Shown piece by piece: positions 1 through 6,354 of a stretch of 14,688 bases of DNA. How positions within the stretch are numbered: position 1 is the first letter of the stretch; every line of letters starts with the position of its first letter. Source of the DNA: 20CM-2-65-7 sp035943355. Lineage in GTDB: Bacteria; Gemmatimonadota; Gemmatimonadetes; Gemmatimonadales; GWC2-71-9. The stretch lies in contig DASZCG010000007.1 of NCBI GenBank assembly GCA_035943355.1, positions 1 to 14,688 of the forward strand, in the 5' to 3' direction. Under the pieces are notes generated by a model that saw nothing but the letters and a program-made list of their open reading frames with translations, did no database searches and was not told the origin of the DNA. A program made the translations under genes and the position numbers.

Positions 1-167
1 AGGAAAACGAGTATCGCCGGCTGCTCGCCAATGCGGGGTTTGTGGATGTCGAGGTTGAGCCAACCCGCGTCTATGAATTCAAGGATGCAGGCATCGATGA
101 CGTCCTCGCACGAGAGGTGAACGGGCGAGTCATGGGGGCGTTCATTCGCGCCCGTAAGCCGGCGTGA
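1..167 (+). CDS. arsM: Probable arsenite methyltransferase, C-terminal fragment
   Basis: The 5' end is outside the window. The open frame begins at base 3 and gives the last 54 residues, ending in TGA at 165-167. The visible sequence has the pattern found at the end of SAM-dependent arsenite methyltransferases: a helix followed by AGFVDVEVEPTRVY, then a final strand GAFIRARKPA resembling the 'SAFVRARKP' ending of that family. ArsM methylates As(III) in the cytosol to methylated, partly volatile arsenicals. The SAM-binding motif and the arsenic-binding cysteines lie upstream and cannot be seen. Its stop overlaps the start of the arsenate reductase gene (GTGA), which supports an arsenic role. 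Another class I methyltransferase with a similar tail remains possible. Confidence 0.6.
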   Translation, partial: ENEYRRLLANAGFVDVEVEPTRVYEFKDAGIDDVLAREVNGRVMGAFIRARKPA

Positions 168-610
168 CCTATCGCCTGCTGTTCCTCTGCACCGGCAACT
201 CGGCGCGCAGCCAAATGGCCGAGGCGATCCTCAACGCAAAAGGGCAGGGTCGGTTCAAGGCGGCAAGCGCCGGATCGCAGCCGGCCACCCGGGTGAACCC
301 GTACGCGCTCGACACGCTGCGGGAGTTCCGCATTCCCTGGGCCGGGCACCCACCGAGAAGTGTCGCCGGCCTGGAGCGCGAGCACTGGGACTTCGTGATC
401 ACGGTCTGCGATCGCGCGAAGGAAGCGTGCCCGATCTTTCCGGGTCAGCCGGCGCTCGCGCATTGGAGCATCGCCGATCCCGCGGACGTGGAGGGGGACG
501 ACGCCACAACGCGGGCCGCCTTTCGCGCCGCATTTGTCGAACTCAGCCGGCGTATTGACCTGCTGTTGGCGCTACCGGCTCTTGCGCCGAGGTCGCCCAT
601 TGTGAAATAG
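164..610 (+). CDS. arsC: Arsenate reductase, thioredoxin-coupled (LMW-PTPase fold)
   Basis: This 148-residue cytosolic enzyme should reduce arsenate to arsenite using a cysteine relay and thioredoxin. The N-terminal P-loop CTGNSAR (C9 to R15) is the CX5R motif of the low-molecular-weight tyrosine phosphatase fold. The two further redox cysteines of the thioredoxin-coupled class are present as C82 and C89 in VCDRAKEACP. The DP pair at 105-106 is the usual general-acid aspartate. These features separate it from the glutaredoxin-coupled E. coli type and from true phosphatases. The start is GTG at 164, overlapping the stop of the upstream methyltransferase gene by four bases, which suggests translational coupling. 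Its TAG stop (608-610) lies inside the Rex operator of the next gene. No arsR or efflux gene is visible here; they may lie upstream. Confidence 0.93.
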   Translation: MTYRLLFLCTGNSARSQMAEAILNAKGQGRFKAASAGSQPATRVNPYALDTLREFRIPWAGHPPRSVAGLEREHWDFVITVCDRAKEACPIFPGQPALAHWSIADPADVEGDDATTRAAFRAAFVELSRRIDLLLALPALAPRSPIVK

Positions 611-617
611 TTCACAA
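600..617. promoter_or_regulatory. Rex operator (perfect palindrome) overlapping the rex start codon
   Basis: The sequence TTGTGAA-ATAG-TTCACAA is a perfect 7-4-7 inverted repeat identical in form to the known Rex-binding site TTGTGAAnnnnTTCACAA. It covers the last bases of arsC, including its stop codon, and its final A is the A of the rex ATG. The site therefore predicts negative autoregulation by Rex, released when NADH is high. There is no Shine-Dalgarno sequence before this ATG. A weak promoter reading (TTGCGC at 582-587 with AATAGT at 606-611, 18-bp spacer) would put the transcript start near the ATG and make the rex message leaderless; that part is speculative. Confidence 0.9.
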
Positions 618-1228
618 TGCGGAAGATCTCCGACAGCACCGTCCGTCGGCTGTCTGTCTACCTTCGCTTTCTCGAGCAAACCAAAACGCCCACCATCTCT
701 TCGCGCGAGCTGGCCCGGTTGGGCGGCACCACCTCCGCCCAGGTTCGCAAAGATCTCTCCTTCTTCGGCTCATTCGGCAAACGCGGCCTCGGCTACGCGG
801 TCCCCGAGCTGACGCGCCGCATCCGCGACATCCTGGGACTGGAGCGCGGCTATCGCGTCGTGCTGGTCGGCGCGGGACGCATGGGGAGCGCGTTGGTGCA
901 GTATCAAGGCTTCAAGCAGCGCGGCTTTCACATCACCGCCATCTACGATCACGACGCGCGCAAGATCGGCTCGCGCTGGAACGGACTCGTCGTCCGCGAT
1001 GTGAAGCACCTCGAAACCGACCTCAAGAAGGATCCGAGCGACATCGCGATCGTCGCCACACCCGCCGAATCGGCGCAACACGTGGTCGATCGATTGGTGC
1101 GCAGCGGCGTGAAAGCCATTCTCAACTTTGCGCCGGTGCCGCTGAATGTCCCCGCCGACGTCGAAGTCAAGACGGTCAACATGGCGCTGGAACTGGAGAC
1201 TCTCAGCTACTCTCTGGCCAACCGTTAG
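617..1228 (+). CDS. rex: Redox-sensing transcriptional repressor Rex
   Basis: Rex senses the NADH/NAD+ ratio and represses anaerobic and fermentation genes until NADH rises. The 203-residue protein has the family layout: an N-terminal winged helix (about 1-80) with the recognition region around SAQVRKDLSFFGSFGKRG (40-57), a Rossmann domain starting at YRVVLVGAGRMGSAL (79-93), the acidic ribose-binding turn IYDHD (109-113), and the C-terminal ILNFAPVPLNVP plus swapped helix ending MALELETLSYSL. The glycine loop reads GAGRMG, whereas most Rex proteins have GAGNLG. The ATG at 617 is the only sensible start, because the conserved helix KISDSTVRRLSVYLR begins three codons in. Its operator overlaps this start codon, and arginine deiminase follows 11 nt downstream, probably on the same transcript. 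Confidence 0.96.
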   Translation: MRKISDSTVRRLSVYLRFLEQTKTPTISSRELARLGGTTSAQVRKDLSFFGSFGKRGLGYAVPELTRRIRDILGLERGYRVVLVGAGRMGSALVQYQGFKQRGFHITAIYDHDARKIGSRWNGLVVRDVKHLETDLKKDPSDIAIVATPAESAQHVVDRLVRSGVKAILNFAPVPLNVPADVEVKTVNMALELETLSYSLANR

Positions 1229-1239
1229 CTTTCTCCGCC

Positions 1240-2472
1240 ATGCCCCGGGTCCACGTCACGTCAGAAATCGGCGCGCTGCGCTCGGTGCTGGTCCATACTC
1301 CGGGCAAAGAGCTGGTCGCCGTCACCCCCGGCACCCGCGAAGACTACCTCTACGACGACATTATCGATCTCGAAATCGCCCAGCGCGAGCATCGGCGGCT
1401 CGTCGCGGTGCTGGAGCGCTTTGCCGAGGTCCATGAAGTGCGGGATTCTCTCGTGGAGATTGCGGGACGGCCGGAAGTGCGCGAATTCCTCACGACGCGC
1501 GCACTCGAGGTGATTCCCTCCGACGCCCTCTCCAAGCAGATGGCGGCGCTGTCGTCGGAAGACTTCGTGGCGCTGATGGTCGAGGGCGCGCAGGAAGACG
1601 GCGGCCCCATCGCGCGCGCCCTGAACGAGGTGGCCTATGCGCTGCCACCGCTGCCCAATCTGTTTTTCACGCGCGACGTGGGCATCGTGATCGGCGAGCA
1701 CTCGATCATCGGCGCTATGCGCCACGGCGTGCGCTGGACCGAAGAGCTGCTCATCAAGGCGCTGTTCCGCTACGACGCGACATTCGACAACGCCGGCATT
1801 CTCTACGACGGATCGGAAGAGAAGCGCATCAACTACACCCTCGAGGGTGGGGACGTGCATCCGATCCGCCCCGACCTGATGATCCTGGGCTTCAGCGAGC
1901 GCTCCAGCCCGGCGGCGCTCGACCTGCTCTGCGACCTCGTATTCCAGCACTGCGGCGTCAGCGACGTCATCATCGTCGTACTGCCCGCCGAGCGGACGGC
2001 GATTCACTTGGATATGATCTTCACGCAGGTGGACCGCGATCTGTGCGTGGTCTATCCACCGCATTTCGTGGGACCGGAGCGGCTCGCCGTCCTGCACCGC
2101 CGCAAACGCTCCAAGGGTGTGAAGGAGGTGCCCAACTTCTTTGCCGCCATGCAGGCCGTCGATCACCCGCTCGAGCCCATCTTCTGCGGCGGCAATCAGC
2201 GCACCGTCCAGGAACGCGAGCAGTGGGCGTCGGCGTGCAACTCTTTCGCCGTCCGCCCCGGCGTGGTCTTGAGCTATGACCGCAACGATGCCACTCTGGG
2301 GGAATTGGCCAACGCGGGCTTTCGACTCATCTCCGCCGTCAACTTGCTCAGCGGCGACGACACCCTGAACGGCGACGAGCGCGCGGTGATCTCGATCGAC
2401 GGCAGCGAGCTGGTGCGCGGCGGCGGCGGTCCCCGCTGCATGACCCTGCCGCTGCGGCGAGACGACCTCTGA
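1240..2472 (+). CDS. arcA: Arginine deiminase
   Basis: This 410-residue enzyme hydrolyses L-arginine to citrulline and ammonia, the first step of the arginine deiminase pathway that gives ATP under anoxia and raises pH. The guanidino-modifying enzyme signatures are in order: LFFTRD (141-146), the catalytic-acid motif EGGDV (202-206), HLD (256-258) with the catalytic histidine, and the C-terminal GGGPRCMTLPL with nucleophile C400. Its length matches the bacterial ArcA family. The start ATG is 11 nt after rex with no clear Shine-Dalgarno sequence, so it probably depends on rex transcription and translation. Ornithine carbamoyltransferase and carbamate kinase genes, needed to make ATP from citrulline, are not in this window; they may be elsewhere, or the enzyme may serve catabolism or pH control alone. 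Confidence 0.96.
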   Translation: MPRVHVTSEIGALRSVLVHTPGKELVAVTPGTREDYLYDDIIDLEIAQREHRRLVAVLERFAEVHEVRDSLVEIAGRPEVREFLTTRALEVIPSDALSKQMAALSSEDFVALMVEGAQEDGGPIARALNEVAYALPPLPNLFFTRDVGIVIGEHSIIGAMRHGVRWTEELLIKALFRYDATFDNAGILYDGSEEKRINYTLEGGDVHPIRPDLMILGFSERSSPAALDLLCDLVFQHCGVSDVIIVVLPAERTAIHLDMIFTQVDRDLCVVYPPHFVGPERLAVLHRRKRSKGVKEVPNFFAAMQAVDHPLEPIFCGGNQRTVQEREQWASACNSFAVRPGVVLSYDRNDATLGELANAGFRLISAVNLLSGDDTLNGDERAVISIDGSELVRGGGGPRCMTLPLRRDDL

Positions 2473-2558
2473 ACGGGCTGCAGGCACTGCCGTCGTCTTC
2501 GCTCTCCGCTCGGGCGCTCGCGTTCCTGCACGGCGGCCCGGCGGGCAGCCTGGTCATC

Positions 2559-3239
2559 GTGCGCGATGTGCTCGGCATCGCGCAGGCCAACCGCCACACC
2601 GCCGACCGCATCGCCGCGGCGCTCCTCGCCGCCGACACGCGGTTCGGCCGCACACCAGACGGACGTTGGACCGTCGCGACACCACCGGAAGCGAGTCCCG
2701 CGCTCGAGGACTGCAAGTTCGCTGTCGTGGACGTTGAGACCACGGGCTGTCGCGCCTTCCGCGGCGATCGGATCATGGAGATTGCGGTCGTGCGGCTGGA
2801 CGGGACTGTCGCGTTTCACTCGCTCGTCAATCCGGGCATCGCCATCCCGCAGTTTGTCGCCGGCCTCACCGGCATCGATGCCCGGATGGTCCGGAGCGCG
2901 CCGCCGTTCGAGGACATCGTCGATCGCTTGCTGGCCGCGCTCGAGGGGTGCGTCTTTGTCGCGCATAATGCGCGGTTCGATTGGGCCTTCGTCACGACGG
3001 AGATCGAGCGGGCCTGTGGCCTGCTGCTGCAGGGTCCACGCGTCTGCACCGTTAGGCTCGCCCGCAAACTTCTGCCGGACTTGCCCCGCCGCAACCTCGA
3101 TACCGTCAGCTTTCACTTCGGCATCGAAATCGAGGGTCGGCATCGCGCCACGCCCGACGCCGTCGCCGCGGCGAAATGCTTAGCCCAGCTGCTGAGACTG
3201 GCCCAGGGTAATGGCGCCCGCACTCTCAACGACCTTTAA
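2559..3239 (+). CDS. DEDDh 3'-5' exonuclease (DnaQ / Pol III epsilon-like)
   Basis: The exonuclease core has all five DEDDh residues: D58 and E60 in AVVDVETTG (Exo I), D141 in HNARFDWAF (Exo II), and H195 and D200 in HRATPDA (Exo III). It should remove nucleotides from 3' ends of DNA or RNA with two metal ions. About 50 residues precede the core and look like a small helical domain, so this is not a bare epsilon subunit; a repair or RNA-processing role is equally possible. GTG at 2559 is the first standard start, but the frame stays open and protein-like back to the arcA stop, with CTG codons at 2469 and 2478 as possible starts. The true N-terminus may therefore be about 27-30 residues longer. 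It ends in TAA and overlaps the next gene by 29 nt. Confidence 0.85.
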   Translation: MRDVLGIAQANRHTADRIAAALLAADTRFGRTPDGRWTVATPPEASPALEDCKFAVVDVETTGCRAFRGDRIMEIAVVRLDGTVAFHSLVNPGIAIPQFVAGLTGIDARMVRSAPPFEDIVDRLLAALEGCVFVAHNARFDWAFVTTEIERACGLLLQGPRVCTVRLARKLLPDLPRRNLDTVSFHFGIEIEGRHRATPDAVAAAKCLAQLLRLAQGNGARTLNDL

Positions 3240-4083
3240 AGTCGGCCGCCTCACCTGCCATGCCCTCGAAGGCGGCAGGCAGCATCTGGATGGCGGCGCC
3301 ATGTTCGGCGTCGTTCCGAAGGTGCTGTGGGCGCGTCGCGTCGCCCCCGATGAGCGCAATCGCATCCCGCTCGCATTGCGCTGCCTGCTCGTCGAGCACG
3401 ACGACGGCTTGGTCCTGATCGACACGGGGCTGGGCAACAAGGAGGACGCGAAATTCACCGGCATCTACGGCGTGCAGAACCAGGGCGCGAACGGCCGCAC
3501 GCAGCTCGAAGATGCACTCGGCGCCCTGGGGCACACACCCGACGATGTCCGCTGGGTGATCAACACGCATCTCCACTTCGATCACGCCGGCGGCGACCGG
3601 TTCCGCGATCCGTCAGGCCGCGTGGGACTGTCCTTTCCCCGGGCGCGCTACGTGGTGCAGCAGGGCGAGCTGGACTTTGCGCAGCACACCAACGAGCGCA
3701 CCGCCGGCAGCTATCTGCCGCACAATTTCGCGGAGATCGAATTCACGCTCATCAATGGGGAAACCGAGATCTTGCCCGGTATTCGTGGCATCCCCACCCC
3801 CGGTCATGTGCCCTATCACCAATCGGTGCTGATCGCGAGTGGCGGGGAGAAGGCCTGCTTTATCGCCGATCTCGTGCCGACGTCTGCTCACCTGCCGCTG
3901 CCCTGGATCATGGGCTACGACGTCCAGCCCCTCGTCACGCTCGAGACCCGACGCCGCGTATATCAGCGCGCCGAGGCGGAGGAGTGGCTCCTGGTGTTCG
4001 AGCATGACCCGCACGTGATCAGCGGCCGTCTGGGACGCGACGGCAAAGGGTTTGGTCTTGTCCAACCGCAGGTGCTCGGCTAG
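3211..4083 (+). CDS. MBL-fold metallo-hydrolase
   Basis: This 290-residue protein has the metallo-beta-lactamase fold metal sites: HLHFDH (H120, H122, D124, H125), H199 in TPGHVPYHQS, D220 in FIADLVPT, and H265 in FEHDP. These bind two zinc or iron ions. The family hydrolyses varied substrates such as lactones, thioesters and phosphoesters, and nothing here fixes the substrate. The long N-terminal strand region with DGGAMFGVVPKVLW resembles the AHL-lactonase-like/uncharacterised hydrolase branch rather than glyoxalase II or RNase Z. No signal peptide is seen, so it is probably cytosolic. ATG 3211 overlaps the exonuclease gene by 29 nt; a second in-frame ATG at 3301 would cut off the first strand and is less likely. 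It is followed by the structured infC leader. Confidence 0.85.
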   Translation: MAPALSTTFKVGRLTCHALEGGRQHLDGGAMFGVVPKVLWARRVAPDERNRIPLALRCLLVEHDDGLVLIDTGLGNKEDAKFTGIYGVQNQGANGRTQLEDALGALGHTPDDVRWVINTHLHFDHAGGDRFRDPSGRVGLSFPRARYVVQQGELDFAQHTNERTAGSYLPHNFAEIEFTLINGETEILPGIRGIPTPGHVPYHQSVLIASGGEKACFIADLVPTSAHLPLPWIMGYDVQPLVTLETRRRVYQRAEAEEWLLVFEHDPHVISGRLGRDGKGFGLVQPQVLG

Positions 4084-4185
4084 CTTGGTGTCGACAATAT
4101 GGTAAGTGGGCTGATGGCCCCACCCGTTTGCCTCTCCCAGAGAGTGCGCCAGGGTTCTCGAGACCTCACCACCCGGTGAGGAATT

Positions 4186-4218
4186 GCGGATCTTGGGGGA
4201 ACCCGGGTCCGCGTTTTT
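4186..4218 (+). terminator. Intrinsic terminator-like hairpin upstream of infC (attenuator candidate)
   Basis: The stem GCGGATCT (4186-4193) pairs with GGGTCCGC (4205-4212) using two G-U pairs. It continues after a bulged T as GGG/CCC (4195-4197 with 4202-4204) closed by a GGAA loop, and TTTTT follows at 4214-4218. It lies 9 nt before the infC Shine-Dalgarno sequence, so it could either end transcripts of the upstream hydrolase gene or act as a regulated attenuator of the infC operon. The competing pairing described for the leader favours attenuation. Confidence 0.6.
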
Positions 4219-4226
4219 ACTTTGGT

Positions 4227-4233
4227 AAAGGAG
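4227..4233 (+). promoter_or_regulatory. Shine-Dalgarno sequence that decides the infC start
   Basis: AAAGGAG is the strongest ribosome-binding site in this region. The next in-frame candidate start at a normal distance is CTG at 4243 (9-nt spacer). The TTG at 4222 lies before it and has no ribosome-binding site of its own. Confidence 0.7.
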
Positions 4234-4242
4234 ATCGCACAG

Positions 4243-4773
4243 CTGCCCCCTCCCGATAACAACAGCAAAGCACCGCGCACGCGCGTCAATCGACAGATCC
4301 GGATCAGTCCGGTGCGCGTGATCGCGGACAATGGCGACCAGCTGGGTGTGCTGAGTATCGACGAAGCGCTGGCCGCCGCGCATGAACGGGGTCTGGACCT
4401 CGTGGAAGTCGCGCCGCTCGCCCGGCCGCCCGTCGTCAAGATCATGGATTATGGGAAGTTCAAGTTCGAGCAGGCCAAGGCGGCGCGCGCGGCCAAGAAA
4501 AAGCAGCACGTGATCCACTTGAAGGAAGTGAAGTATCGTCCCGGCATCGACGACCACGATTTCGACTTCAAGACGCGGCACGCACGGGAGTTCCTGGAAG
4601 ACGGCAACAAGGTGAAGGTGACCATGATGTACCGCGGCCGGCAGATGGCGCACATCGACTTGGGCCGGGAAGTGCTGGATCGCGTGGCGCAAGAGTTGAA
4701 GGATATCGGAAAGATCGAACAGGAACCAAAGCTCGAGGGCCGCAACATGTCGATGGTCCTCGCACCGAAATGA
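4243..4773 (+). CDS. infC: Translation initiation factor IF-3 (non-ATG start, probably CTG)
   Basis: IF-3 binds the 30S subunit, keeps subunits apart and checks start codon and initiator tRNA. From CTG 4243 the protein is 176 residues, a usual length. It has the N-domain (RVNRQIRISPVRVI, then DQLGV and LDLVEVAP), the family signature KIMDYGKFKFEQ (67-78), a basic linker, and a C-domain with KEVKYRPGIDDHDF, KVKVTMMYRGRQMAH and the terminal EGRNMSMVLAPK. No ATG, GTG or ATT lies in a suitable place. TTG 4222 would give 183 residues but leaves the AAAGGAG inside the gene. A discriminated start codon is characteristic of infC in E. coli (AUU), where it lets IF-3 repress its own translation. rpmI follows after 7 nt. 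Confidence 0.97.
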   Translation: MPPPDNNSKAPRTRVNRQIRISPVRVIADNGDQLGVLSIDEALAAAHERGLDLVEVAPLARPPVVKIMDYGKFKFEQAKAARAAKKKQHVIHLKEVKYRPGIDDHDFDFKTRHAREFLEDGNKVKVTMMYRGRQMAHIDLGREVLDRVAQELKDIGKIEQEPKLEGRNMSMVLAPK

Positions 4774-4780
4774 GATAGCA

Positions 4781-4972
4781 ATGCCAAAGATGAAATCGAA
4801 GCGGGCGTTGAGAAAACGGATCAGGCTCACGGGTACCGGCAAAATGCGCCGCTATCGCGCGTACAAGCGCCACATCCTGACCTCGAAGTATCCCAAGCGG
4901 AAGCGCCACCTGCGGAAGGCGACGCTGGTGTCGCATGCCGAGCGTCGCCTCAAGCGCCTCCTGCAGGCGTAA
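4781..4972 (+). CDS. rpmI: 50S ribosomal protein L35 (bL35)
   Basis: This is a 63-residue, very basic protein of the large subunit. It has the family start MPKMKSKRALRKRIRLTGTGK, followed by a lysine/arginine-rich middle and the ending HAERRLKRLLQA. It has the normal length and the normal place between infC and rplT. The ATG is 7 nt after the infC stop with only a short GAG as ribosome-binding site, so translation may depend on coupling. The last codons carry the rplT ribosome-binding site. Confidence 0.96.
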   Translation: MPKMKSKRALRKRIRLTGTGKMRRYRAYKRHILTSKYPKRKRHLRKATLVSHAERRLKRLLQA

Positions 4973-4976
4973 GGAG
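4970..4976 (+). promoter_or_regulatory. Ribosome-binding site of rplT overlapping the rpmI stop
   Basis: TAAGGAG combines the TAA stop of rpmI with a strong Shine-Dalgarno sequence, five bases before the rplT ATG at 4982. Ribosomes ending rpmI would sit on this site, a clear arrangement for coupled translation. Confidence 0.75.
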
Positions 4977-4981
4977 CTCTT

Positions 4982-5335
4982 ATGCCTCGCGTGAAAAGCA
5001 ACGTTGCGCGCCTGAAGCGCAAGAATAAGGTGATGAAGCTCGCCAAGGGATACTGGGGTGGGCGCAGCAAGCTCTGGAAGGCCGCGAAAGAGGCCACCGA
5101 GCGGGCGGCGAAGTACGCCTATCGCGACCGCCGCGCGAAAAAGGTCGAGTTCCGGCGCCTCTGGATCACGCGGATCAACGCCGCGGCCCGGCTGCACGCG
5201 CTGTCGTACAACCGGTTGATGAACGGCCTGCGCAAGGCCGGCGTCGAAATCAACCGCAAAGTCCTCGCCGATCTCGCCGTGCGGGATCCGGCGGCGTTTG
5301 AGCAGCTGGCGGAGGTCGCCAAGAAGGCCCTCTAA
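4982..5335 (+). CDS. rplT: 50S ribosomal protein L20 (bL20)
   Basis: L20 is an early 23S rRNA-binding assembly protein. In several bacteria it also represses its own operon by binding the infC-rpmI-rplT leader. The 117 residues match the family length and sequence: start MPRVKSNVARLKRKNKVMKLAKGY, the long basic helix with SKLWKAAKEATERAAKYAYRDRR, then LWITRINAAARLHALSYNRLMNGLRKAGVEINRKVLADLA. It is preceded by a strong ribosome-binding site that overlaps the rpmI stop. pheS begins only two bases after its stop. The structured leader before infC makes L20 autoregulation a reasonable hypothesis here. Confidence 0.97.
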   Translation: MPRVKSNVARLKRKNKVMKLAKGYWGGRSKLWKAAKEATERAAKYAYRDRRAKKVEFRRLWITRINAAARLHALSYNRLMNGLRKAGVEINRKVLADLAVRDPAAFEQLAEVAKKAL

Positions 5336-5337
5336 CC

Positions 5338-6354
5338 ATGAGCGACCTCCTTGCGAGCCTCGACGGCCTGCGGGAGCGTCTGAAGGAAATACCGCAGGCG
5401 GATGAACGCCGGCTCCAGGAGATCAAGACTGAGCTCCTGGGGCGCAAAGCCGGCGCCCTCACCGAAATCCTCAAAGCCTTGCCCGCTCTCGCGCCCGAGG
5501 AACGCAAGCGCGTGGGCGGTACCGCCAACGCGCTCAAGCGCGAGCTCGAGCAGGCCATCGCAGCGCGTGAATCCGACCTCAAGCGGAGCGCGACATCGCT
5601 CAGCGACGTCGATGTCACGATGCCCGGCCGCCGCCAGTGGCGGGGCGGGGTGCACATCGTCACGCAGATCGTGGACGAGATCTGCGACGTGTTCCAAGAG
5701 CTGGGCTTCACGCGCGTCGTGGGGCCCGAAGCCGAGACGGAGCGCTACAACTTCTACGCGCTCAATTTCCCCAAGGACCATCCCGCGCTCGATGCGCAGG
5801 ACAGCTTCTACCTGGGGGGGGACGTGCTGCTGCGCACGCACACCTCGCCCGTGCAGATTCGCACGCTCGAGAAGTATCCGCCGCCGATCCGGATCGTGAC
5901 CCCGGGGCGCTGTTATCGCCGCGACCCGTTCGACGCGTCGCACTCCCCCGTCTTCGAGCAGATCGAAGGATTCGCGGTGGACGAGGGCATCTCCTTCGTC
6001 GATTTCAAGGCGACGCTCGCGACCTTCGCGCGCCGCATCTTCTCGCCCACGACGAAGGTGCGGTTCCGGCCGTCGTTCTTCCCGTTCACCGAGCCCTCGG
6101 CCGAGATGGATGTGCAATGCCAGATCTGCGGCGGCACGGGCTGCGCGGCGTGTAAACAGACGGGCTGGATGGAAATCCTCGGCTCCGGCATGGTCCATCC
6201 CGTGGTGCTCGAGAATTGCAACGTGGACAGCGAGAAGTACACGGGCTTCGCCTGGGGCATGGGGCCCGAGCGGATTGCGATGCTTCGATATGGCATCCCG
6301 GACATCCGCCTCTTCTTCGACAGCGACGTGCGGTTCCTGGAACAGTTCGCATGA
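5338..6354 (+). CDS. pheS: Phenylalanine--tRNA ligase, alpha subunit
   Basis: This is the catalytic subunit of the cytosolic (alpha-beta)2 enzyme that charges tRNA-Phe. The 338 residues show the N-terminal coiled-coil arm (1-85, tRNA binding) and then the class II core. The core contains LLRTHTSPVQIR (164-175), GRCYRRDPFDASHSPVFEQIEG (190-211), RFRPSFFPFTEPSAEMDV (242-259) and the motif 3 segment GFAWGMGPERIAMLRYGI. Between these is a four-cysteine knuckle, CQICGGTGCAAC (C261, C264, C269, C272), seen in some bacterial PheS lineages and suited to zinc. The ATG follows rplT by two bases, and the stop overlaps the pheT start in ATGA. Confidence 0.97.
   Translation: MSDLLASLDGLRERLKEIPQADERRLQEIKTELLGRKAGALTEILKALPALAPEERKRVGGTANALKRELEQAIAARESDLKRSATSLSDVDVTMPGRRQWRGGVHIVTQIVDEICDVFQELGFTRVVGPEAETERYNFYALNFPKDHPALDAQDSFYLGGDVLLRTHTSPVQIRTLEKYPPPIRIVTPGRCYRRDPFDASHSPVFEQIEGFAVDEGISFVDFKATLATFARRIFSPTTKVRFRPSFFPFTEPSAEMDVQCQICGGTGCAACKQTGWMEILGSGMVHPVVLENCNVDSEKYTGFAWGMGPERIAMLRYGIPDIRLFFDSDVRFLEQFA

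Larger units (their letters stand above)
4084..4242 (+). promoter_or_regulatory. Structured 5' leader of infC-rpmI-rplT (candidate attenuator, possibly L20/IF-3 responsive)
   Basis: This is the only sizeable non-coding gap in the window. Four hairpins follow each other: GTGGG/CCCAC (4106-4110 with 4119-4123), CTCTC/GAGAG (4132-4136 with 4140-4144), CCTCACC/GGTGAGG with loop ACCC (4164-4181), and the T-tailed hairpin at 4186-4218. The segment 4149-4159 can instead pair with 4197-4207 (11 positions, one mismatch, one G-U), which would break the T-tailed hairpin. Leaders before infC-rpmI-rplT are known to bind L20 or respond to IF-3 in other bacteria. The assignment of a ligand here is inference. 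I see no convincing promoter; the candidate elements near 4058-4103 are weak. Confidence 0.55.

Noticed and set aside
1261..2487. Long minus-strand open frame opposite arcA (408 aa)
   Set aside because: It mirrors arcA in a GC-rich region with high GC at third positions, and its translation shows no family motifs.
4099..4179. Possible 26-codon leader peptide in the infC leader (ATG 4099 to TGA 4177)
   Set aside because: It has no Shine-Dalgarno sequence, no run of a single regulatory amino acid, and its codons fall on RNA hairpins. Chance is the simpler explanation, though its stop just before the terminator hairpin is suggestive.
3613..4842. Long minus-strand open frame (409 aa) across the hydrolase gene, the leader and infC
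   Set aside because: It runs antisense to two clear genes and the structured leader, and shows no recognisable domain.
6216..6350. Extension of the pheT frame upstream of ATG 6351
   Set aside because: The extra 45 residues overlap the conserved end of pheS in another frame and do not resemble PheT; the ATGA overlap gives the natural start.
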